Assembly (NCBI GenBank): GCA_937952235.1
Contig: CALFZM010000033.1
Location: 1 to 11,197, forward strand
Direction of reading: 5' to 3'
Length of the DNA stretch: 11,197 nucleotides
Origin: an uncultured Opitutia bacterium
GTDB lineage: Bacteria > Verrucomicrobiota > Verrucomicrobiia > Opitutales > Opitutaceae
The stretch's first letter is position 1, and every line of letters begins with the position of its first letter. The notes under the pieces are model-generated. The model ran no database searches. It was given only the letters and a program-made list of their open reading frames with translations, and was not told where the DNA came from. Made by a program: the position numbers and the translations under genes. This document shows, piece after piece, positions 6,222 to 11,197 of this stretch.

Positions 6222-7487
6222 ATGTCGTTCACCTCGGTCACGCAACTCAAGACGATCAAATCGAGTGTCAAAGGTCTGGTCGAAGACACACTCGCCCAAA
6301 CCGGCGGACTCCTGCGCCTGGCACCCTGCTGGGTGCCGCGCTCGTTCCTGCAGCCGGGCAAGCGGCTGAAGCTTCACCCGGATGACCTGTACGCGTTCGG
6401 CCTCAACCGCGGCGGCATCGACGAACGCTGGTTCGCCTCGACCACGCCCTGCGCCAACGAGAACCGCACGCCCGACGAGGGCCTCAGTTACGTGGTGGTG
6501 GGCGGCAAACGATTCACGCTGCAGCAGGCCGTGGCCGAGTGCGGCTCCACGCTGATCGGCGGGTCGATCTGGAAGAAATACAAGAAGTGGCCGGTGTATT
6601 CGAAGTTCTTCGATAACATGGGCCCGATCCCGCATCACATGCACCAGTCCGCCAAGCAGGCGAAGCTGGTCGGCCAGGAAGGGAAGCCGGAGTCGTACTA
6701 CTTCCCGCCGCAGCACAACAACGTCGGCAACAACTTCCCCTATACCTTCATGGGCCTCGAGCCCGGCACGACGAAGGCGCAGGTCAGGAAGTGTCTCGAG
6801 AACTGGAACCGGGGCGACAACGGCATCCTCGACCTTTCGCGGGCGTACCGGCTGAAGCCCGGCACCGGCTGGCTGATCCCGCCCTGCGTGCTGCACGCGC
6901 CCGGTTCGCTCTGCACCTACGAGCCGCAATGGGGCTCGGACGTCTTCGGCATGTACCAGTCGCTCGTCGAAGGCCGCGAGGTGCCGTGGTCGCTGCTCGT
7001 GAAAGACATGCCCAAGGCGAAGCACAAGGACCTCGACTTCATCGTCGACCAGCTCGATTGGGACGAGAACACCGACCCGAATTTCAAGGACAACCACTAC
7101 CTCGAGCCGATCCCGGTCAAGGGGTCCTGCGGGGAAGGGTATACCGACCGCTGGATCGTGTACGGCAAGGTCGCCGGCGAGCAGCTGTTCACGGCCAAGG
7201 AACTCACGGTCGAGCCCGGCGCAAAGTGCACGATCAAGGACGGCGGCGCGTACGGCCTCATCACCGTGCAGGGCAAGGGCCGGATGAACCAGCTCGCGCT
7301 CGATTGCCCGAAGCTCATCCGGTTCCACGAGCTGACCGAGGACGAGGTTTTCTGCACCGAGGACGCGGCCAAGGCCGGCGTCACCTTTGAGAACACCAGC
7401 GACGTCGAGCCGCTGGTCGTCCTCCGGTACTTCGGCCCCGAAGTGCATCCCGACGCCCCGAGCGTCGGAGACTACAAAAAGAAGTAG
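6222..7487 (+). CDS. Phosphomannose-isomerase-like cupin protein (sugar isomerase candidate)
   Basis: The 421-residue product resembles the cupin fold of class I mannose-6-phosphate isomerases without being a close match to the classical enzyme. The putative metal site is PIPHHMHQ (135-142; His139 and His141), GKPESYYF (154-161; Glu157) and LIPPCVLHAPGSL (218-230; His225). This reproduces the HxH...KxE...H order of metal ligands in phosphomannose isomerases. A second, cupin-like beta domain spans about 320-405 (VEPGAKCTIKDGGAYGLITV). There is no signal peptide, so it is cytosolic. The probable role is aldose-ketose isomerisation or a related step on a free or phosphorylated sugar, in line with the isomerase-like and oxidoreductase genes downstream. 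The frame opens earlier (TTG 6177, ATG 6195). ATG 6222 is chosen because the residues before it are Pro/Gly-rich and unlike a structured N terminus. The TAG stop lies inside a repeat element. Confidence 0.72.
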   Translation: MSFTSVTQLKTIKSSVKGLVEDTLAQTGGLLRLAPCWVPRSFLQPGKRLKLHPDDLYAFGLNRGGIDERWFASTTPCANENRTPDEGLSYVVVGGKRFTLQQAVAECGSTLIGGSIWKKYKKWPVYSKFFDNMGPIPHHMHQSAKQAKLVGQEGKPESYYFPPQHNNVGNNFPYTFMGLEPGTTKAQVRKCLENWNRGDNGILDLSRAYRLKPGTGWLIPPCVLHAPGSLCTYEPQWGSDVFGMYQSLVEGREVPWSLLVKDMPKAKHKDLDFIVDQLDWDENTDPNFKDNHYLEPIPVKGSCGEGYTDRWIVYGKVAGEQLFTAKELTVEPGAKCTIKDGGAYGLITVQGKGRMNQLALDCPKLIRFHELTEDEVFCTEDAAKAGVTFENTSDVEPLVVLRYFGPEVHPDAPSVGDYKKK

Positions 7488-7631
7488 CGGCCAGGGAGTG
7501 GCGAGGAGCGCGTATCACGCGGTTGCCCCCCCTGGCCACACTCGCGGCTTCCGCCGGCGCGCTACGTTCACCTCCCCTCGATTCTCCCGCCGGCCAGCTA
7601 CTCGCTACCCGCTACTCGCTACTCGCTACTT
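7483..7631. repeat. 149-bp heptamer inverted-repeat element, copy 1
   Basis: The left arm (7483-7520) begins AGTAGCGG and ends ATCACGC. It matches the left arm of the element at 8713 in 31 of 38 positions by hand alignment. The right arm (7597-7631) is five tandem 7-mers: GCTACTC, GCTACCC, GCTACTC, GCTACTC, GCTACTT. The arms are partly complementary, and GGCCAGGG (7489-7496) also pairs with CCCTGGCC (7530-7537). The stop codon of the cupin gene (7485-7487) is within the left arm. Confidence 0.75.
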
Positions 7632-7674
7632 TCATTCCACCCTCCGGCCTATCGCCGATAACCCAGAATCTCCC

Positions 7675-8712
7675 ATGCCTCAAAACAACTATCCCAAACT
7701 GCACAACGCCATGTGGCCCGGCCTGGTCGGCAAGGGCAGCCCCGGCGCGGAACCGTTCATCTCGCTCGACACCATGCTGGACATGACCGCGAAGGCGGAA
7801 GTGAACGGCGTGAAGTTCGATGGCGTCGACCTGTTCCTCTACAACCCGCACACGGACATCGACAGCACCGACGACCAGATCAAGCAGCTCGCCGAGAAGA
7901 TCCAGAAGCGCGGCTTCGTGGTCGGCTCGGTCGTGGCGCCGGTGTGGTTCGACGCCTCGGCTGGCGGCGATGAGAAAGCCCGTGCCAACTTCGTCACCCA
8001 CGTGCGCAAGGCGATTCGCATCGCGAAGAAGCTGCGCGAGCTCGGCGTCCGGCCTTACGGCATCGTGCGGATCGACAGCGCCACCGGCGTCACCGCCTGG
8101 GACAAGGACCCGAAGGGCACGACGAAGCTGATCGCCCAGACCTTCCGCGAGGCCGGCAAGATCGCGAAAGGCGAAGGCGAACGCCTCGCCGCCGAGGGCG
8201 AGATCTGCTGGGGCGGCATGCACTCGTGGAAGCACATGGTGAACCTGCTCGAGCAGGTCGACATGCCCAAGGTCGTCGGCTTCCAGGCCGACATGTCGCA
8301 CACGCACTTGTACACGCTCGGCTACAACGCCGAGGCGCACCGCATCGTGCCGAAGAACTATCACTACGAGCCGGCCGCGTTCCACCAGGCCATGGTCAAG
8401 CTGACCAACGCGCTGCGCCCCTGGACGATCGACTTCCACGTCGCGCAGAACGACGGCTCGGTCTTCGGCTCCGGCGACCACGAGAAGACCGGCCGCCACT
8501 GCCTCGCGACCGATCCCAAGGGCAAGCTCAACATCGCGCGCGACTCCGGCTACTGGCTGCGCGACGCCAAGGGGAAGGTCACGAAGAAGTTCAAGCACAT
8601 CTGCTGGGACGGCTGCATGTTTCCCAACGCGGTCATGTCGCAGCAGCAAACCTGGAACGACATCCTCGCGGCGATGATCGAGGTGCGGGCGCTACATGGC
8701 TGGAGCGCATGA
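7675..8712 (+). CDS. Xylose-isomerase-like TIM-barrel protein (sugar isomerase/epimerase family)
   Basis: The 345-residue cytosolic product resembles the AP-endonuclease-2/xylose-isomerase-like TIM-barrel superfamily, whose members isomerise or epimerise sugars using a divalent metal. Visible barrel strands include GVDLFLYNPH (50-59), GFVVGSVVAPVWF (80-92), AEGEICWGGMHSW (173-185), VVGFQADMSHTHLY (200-213) and WTIDFHVAQNDG (250-261). Candidate metal ligands are Glu176, Asp206, His209 or His211, and His255, following the usual Glu-Asp-His-rich barrel ends. The C-terminal half contains GSGDHEKTGRHC, a more family-specific stretch. ATG 7675 is chosen: the frame is open upstream, but that extension overlaps the cupin gene and codes for repeat-derived sequence. 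The gene sits between two copies of the heptamer element and is followed by the oxidoreductase gene. Exact substrate unknown; a keto-sugar is plausible given the neighbours. Confidence 0.8.
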   Translation: MPQNNYPKLHNAMWPGLVGKGSPGAEPFISLDTMLDMTAKAEVNGVKFDGVDLFLYNPHTDIDSTDDQIKQLAEKIQKRGFVVGSVVAPVWFDASAGGDEKARANFVTHVRKAIRIAKKLRELGVRPYGIVRIDSATGVTAWDKDPKGTTKLIAQTFREAGKIAKGEGERLAAEGEICWGGMHSWKHMVNLLEQVDMPKVVGFQADMSHTHLYTLGYNAEAHRIVPKNYHYEPAAFHQAMVKLTNALRPWTIDFHVAQNDGSVFGSGDHEKTGRHCLATDPKGKLNIARDSGYWLRDAKGKVTKKFKHICWDGCMFPNAVMSQQQTWNDILAAMIEVRALHGWSA

Positions 8713-8906
8713 AGTAGCGGGTAGTGAGTAGCGAGTAGCGAGCATCACGCTTCGTCAGTTTGGCGCCTGCTTGCTGCTCATTTCCGCGATTCACGCGTTC
8801 GCTCACCCGTCTCGCGCGCCAGCCAGCTACTCACTGCTCGCTACCCGCTCCTCGCTACTTCCTTTCAACCCGTTCCTCGCTACTCCCACTACACTACCTG
8901 CTACTC
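8713..8906. repeat. Heptamer inverted-repeat element, copy 2, with trailing degenerate units
   Basis: The left arm consists of AGTAGCG, GGTAGTG, AGTAGCG, AGTAGCG (8713-8740) and then AGCATCACGC, beginning directly after the stop codon of the TIM-barrel gene. The right arm (8826-8860) reads GCTACTC, ACTGCTC, GCTACCC, GCTCCTC, GCTACTT. The core 8713-8860 is 148 bp, almost the same length as copy 1. Further GCTACTC units (8879-8885, 8900-8906) continue to within 14 bp of the next start codon. Confidence 0.75.
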
Positions 8907-8920
8907 CCTCTTTTTCCCCC

Positions 8921-10066
8921 ATGGCCAAGAAACAACTCCGCATCGGTCTCATCGGCTACAGCTTCATGGGCCGCGCGCACTCCAACGCGTTCCATCAGGT
9001 CAACCACTTCTTTCCCTCGAGCTACGAGCTCGTGCCGCAGGCGGTCTGCGGGCGCGACGAAGCCAAGGTGAAGGAGTTCGCCGAAAAGTGGGGCTACCGG
9101 TCCACCGAGACCGACTGGAAGAAGCTCATCGCGCGCGACGACATCGACGTCATCGACATCGCGACGCCCAACAATCTCCACTTCGAGCAGGTCATCGCCG
9201 CCGCCAAGGCGGGCAAGATGATCCTCTGCGAAAAGCCGCTCGCGCTGAACGGCAAGCAGGCCGAGCAGATGCTCAAGGCCGTGGAAAAGGCCAAGGTCCC
9301 GAACATGGTCTGGTACAACTACCGCCGCTGCCCCGCGGTGGTGCTGGCCAAGAACCTGATCGATGCCGGCCGGCTCGGCCGCGTGTTCCACTACCGCGCC
9401 AACTTCCTCCAGGACTGGACGATCAACCCCGAGCTGCCCCAGGGCGGCACCGGCCTGTGGCGGCTCGACGTCAAGGTCGCGGGCTCCGGCGTGACGGGCG
9501 ACCTGCTCGCGCACTGCATCGATACCGCGCTGTGGCTCAACGGCGGCATCAAGGACGTCAATGCGATGACCGAGACGTTCGTGAAGCAGCGGAAGCACAA
9601 TCTCACCGGCAAGGTCGAGAAGGTGGGCATCGACGACGCCTGCATCTTCCACTGCCACTTCAACAACGGCTCGCTCGGCCTCTTCGAGTCGACCCGCTAC
9701 GCCCGCGGCCACAAGGCGCTGTACACGTTCGAGATCAACGGCGAGCACATGAGCCTCAAGTGGGACCTGCACGACCTGCACCGGCTCCAGATCTTCGACC
9801 ACAGCGACGAGGGCCAGGAGCGCGGTTGGAAGAGCATCCACGTCTCCGATGGCGACCACCCCTATTGCGGCAAATGGTGGGTGCCCGGGCTCCAGCTCGG
9901 GTACGAGCACAGCTTCGTGCACGCGATGGTTGAGTTCATCCAGGGCCTCGAGAGCGGGAAGGGCTGCGTGCCGAACTTCCGCGACGGCGTCGCCACCGAC
10001 CATGTCGTCGACGCCGTGCTCAAGTCCGCGAAGACGCGGACCTGGCAGAAGGTGAAACAGGCCTGA
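8921..10066 (+). CDS. Gfo/Idh/MocA family NAD(P)-dependent oxidoreductase
   Basis: The 381-residue product is a cytosolic sugar dehydrogenase of the Gfo/Idh/MocA family. The N-terminal Rossmann fold is seen as LRIGLIGYSFMGRAH (6-20), VIDIATPNNLHFEQV (77-91) and CEKPLAL (103-109). Lys105 of the EKP motif is the conserved catalytic and cofactor-contacting Lys. The second domain carries GVTGDLLAHCIDTALWL (190-206), where Asp194, His198 and Asp201 correspond to the GDxxxHxxD active-site pattern. Length is typical. Members oxidise or reduce hydroxyls of sugars, inositols and glycosides, often at C3. Combined with the ThuA-domain gene downstream, 3-keto-sugar formation is plausible, since ThuB of the trehalose pathway is also a Gfo/Idh/MocA enzyme. 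ATG 8921 starts the Rossmann domain directly. It follows a pyrimidine-rich leader (CTCTTTTTCCCCC) without a Shine-Dalgarno sequence. The longer frame from 8771 reads through repeat sequence. Confidence 0.92.
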   Translation: MAKKQLRIGLIGYSFMGRAHSNAFHQVNHFFPSSYELVPQAVCGRDEAKVKEFAEKWGYRSTETDWKKLIARDDIDVIDIATPNNLHFEQVIAAAKAGKMILCEKPLALNGKQAEQMLKAVEKAKVPNMVWYNYRRCPAVVLAKNLIDAGRLGRVFHYRANFLQDWTINPELPQGGTGLWRLDVKVAGSGVTGDLLAHCIDTALWLNGGIKDVNAMTETFVKQRKHNLTGKVEKVGIDDACIFHCHFNNGSLGLFESTRYARGHKALYTFEINGEHMSLKWDLHDLHRLQIFDHSDEGQERGWKSIHVSDGDHPYCGKWWVPGLQLGYEHSFVHAMVEFIQGLESGKGCVPNFRDGVATDHVVDAVLKSAKTRTWQKVKQA

Positions 10067-10082
10067 GCCCAATCCCCCTTAG

Positions 10083-10186
10083 CGCAAAGACGCGAAGAGA
10101 GGCGAAGATTCGCAAAGCCATGGTTCGGGATTCGACCGCCCTGCCCGCGCGCTTTGCGAAGCTTCGCCCTACTTCGCGTCTTTGCG
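10083..10186. repeat. Large CGCAAAGACGCGAAG inverted repeat
   Basis: A 36-bp arm at 10083-10118 pairs with 10151-10186 in 32 of 36 positions, separated by a 32-bp loop. Each arm carries CGCAAAGACGCGAAG at its outer end and TTCGCAAAGC at its inner end. In RNA this would be a very stable hairpin between the oxidoreductase and ThuA-domain genes, so it could act as a terminator, a processing site or a dispersed repeat. Sequences of the CGCAAAGACGCGAAG type recur in intergenic DNA of several phyla (recalled knowledge, not checked here). Confidence 0.8.
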
Positions 10187-10219
10187 TTTAGTCAGTTCCG
10201 TTCGTTTGCGCCTACCCCC

Positions 10220-11197
10220 ATGCTCCGCTCCGCCTTCCGCCTTGCCCTGTTCGCCACCCTGACTGCGGTCGCCGCGGGCCAGTCGACGCTCGTGTTCGAC
10301 CCGCCCGCGGGTGTCGGCGCAAAGGGAAAGCATGTCGTCCTCCTCTCCGGCGACGAGGAATACCGCAGCGAGGAGTCGCTGCCGATGCTGGCCAAGATCC
10401 TCAGCCAGCGACATGGGTTCAAAACCACCGTCCTCTTCGCCCTCGATCCGGACGGGACGATCAACCCCGACAACCAGCGCTCTCTCCCCGGCAGCGAGGC
10501 GCTCGACCGCGCCGACCTGATCATTATGGCGCTGCGGTTCCGCAACTGGACGGACGACGCGATGCAGCGCTTCGTCAACGCCTACCACCGCGGCGTCCCG
10601 ATCGTCGCCCTGCGCACGTCGACGCATCCCTTCAATTTCCCGGCCGACAGCAAGTGGGCGAAGTACACCTGGAACAGCAAAGGCCCCTGGGTCGGCGGCT
10701 TCGGCAAACATGTGCTCGGCGAGACCTGGGTCACCCACTGGGGCCGGCACAAGGTGGAAGCCACGCGCGGCGTGATCGAGCCGGCCGTGGCCCGCGATCC
10801 CCTGCTCCGCGGCGTGACCGACGTGTTCGGCAACAGCGACGTCTACGAGGCGTATCCGCCCGCCGATGCGAAGATCCTGCTGCGCGGACTCGTGCTCAAG
10901 GGCATGAACCCGACCGACGCCCCCGCCGACACGGTAAAGAAGCGCGTCACCGACAAGCAGGACCAGCCCGTCAATTCGCCCGCGATGCCCGTGGCGTGGA
11001 CGCGCGTCCATACGAACGAGACGGGCAAGCAGAACAGGATCTTCACCACCACCCTCGGCGCCGCCACCGATCTCGAGCACGAGGGCCTGCGCCGCCTCGT
11101 CGTCAACGGCGTCTACTGGGGCCTCGGCCTCGAGGTGCCGGCGCGCGCCGACGTGCGGGTCGTCGACCCGTATCAGCCGCTCATGTACGGGTTCAAG
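10220..11197 (+). CDS. Exported ThuA-domain protein, 3' end outside the window
   Basis: The frame is open from ATG 10220 to the window end (326 codons), so the C terminus is missing. A signal peptide (hydrophobic 8-19, likely cleavage near Gly20) is followed by a ThuA-like domain: GKHVVLLSGDEEYRSEESLP (36-55), LAKILSQRHGFKTTVLF (57-73), LDRADLIIMALRFRNWTDDA (95-114) and GVPIVALRTSTHPF (125-138). ThuA-like proteins have a glutamine-amidotransferase-like fold and are linked to trehalose and other 3-keto-glycoside utilisation. In Verrucomicrobiota and Planctomycetota this DEEYRSEE branch is common and usually exported. The biochemical activity of this branch is not established. The ATG follows CCTACCCCC and no Shine-Dalgarno sequence. 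It is 153 bp after the oxidoreductase gene; the spacer is taken up by a large inverted repeat. Confidence 0.88.
   Translation, partial: MLRSAFRLALFATLTAVAAGQSTLVFDPPAGVGAKGKHVVLLSGDEEYRSEESLPMLAKILSQRHGFKTTVLFALDPDGTINPDNQRSLPGSEALDRADLIIMALRFRNWTDDAMQRFVNAYHRGVPIVALRTSTHPFNFPADSKWAKYTWNSKGPWVGGFGKHVLGETWVTHWGRHKVEATRGVIEPAVARDPLLRGVTDVFGNSDVYEAYPPADAKILLRGLVLKGMNPTDAPADTVKKRVTDKQDQPVNSPAMPVAWTRVHTNETGKQNRIFTTTLGAATDLEHEGLRRLVVNGVYWGLGLEVPARADVRVVDPYQPLMYGFK

Noticed and set aside
6138..7448. Long open frame on the - strand opposite the cupin gene (436 codons)
   Set aside because: Shadow of the cupin coding sequence; composition is unlike a real protein and the + strand frame has clear cupin motifs.
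8894..10072. Open frame on the - strand opposite the oxidoreductase (392 codons)
   Set aside because: Shadow of the Gfo/Idh/MocA gene, Val/Leu/Glu-rich low-complexity product without motifs.
10169..11080. Open frame on the - strand at the right end (303 codons)
   Set aside because: It is antisense to the + strand ThuA-domain frame, which has a signal peptide and family motifs.

Overview
This is a GC-rich bacterial window with dense coding, almost all on the + strand. The gene content (ThuA-domain protein, Gfo/Idh/MocA oxidoreductase, TIM-barrel sugar isomerase-like protein, large isomerase-type cupin) and the many short palindromic repeats between genes suggest a Verrucomicrobiota genome, perhaps Opitutaceae. 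That assignment is inference from gene style; the window holds no rRNA or other phylogenetic marker. Most assigned starts have no Shine-Dalgarno sequence, and several ATGs follow a C-rich run directly.

Left half (about 1-5860) is a metal-handling region. It opens with the C-terminal end of an unidentified protein (2-379). A CusF-like periplasmic copper-binding protein (513-848) overlaps by 4 bp a short ModE-type winged-helix regulator that lacks a molybdate-sensing domain (845-1204). Next come a molybdate-binding protein ModA (1430-2194) and a molybdate permease ModB (2380-3093), with no modC ATPase nearby. A small exported His/Cys-rich protein (3175-3546) then precedes a ZnuD-like TonB-dependent outer-membrane receptor with His-rich loops (3641-5857). 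Together they look like an envelope set for Cu, Mo and probably Zn.

Right half (about 6222 to the end) is a sugar-catabolism region: a phosphomannose-isomerase-like cupin (6222-7487), a xylose-isomerase-like TIM-barrel protein (7675-8712), a Gfo/Idh/MocA NAD(P)-dependent oxidoreductase (8921-10066) and an exported ThuA-domain protein that runs off the window (10220-11197). The combination fits oxidation and isomerisation of a sugar or glycoside, possibly through a 3-keto intermediate. The substrate cannot be read from sequence.

Most long spacers carry short inverted-repeat elements of several unrelated kinds. A GGTGGAG...CTCCACC paired-hairpin (REP/BIME-like) family occurs at 398, 1259, 2310 (half copy) and 5874. 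A related pair of about 149-bp elements built from 7-bp GCTACTC/GAGTAGC units follows two successive sugar genes. A large CGCAAAGACGCGAAG palindrome lies before the ThuA gene, and a CACGGATC palindrome lies upstream of the sugar region. No tRNA, rRNA, CRISPR array, transposase or prophage gene was seen.
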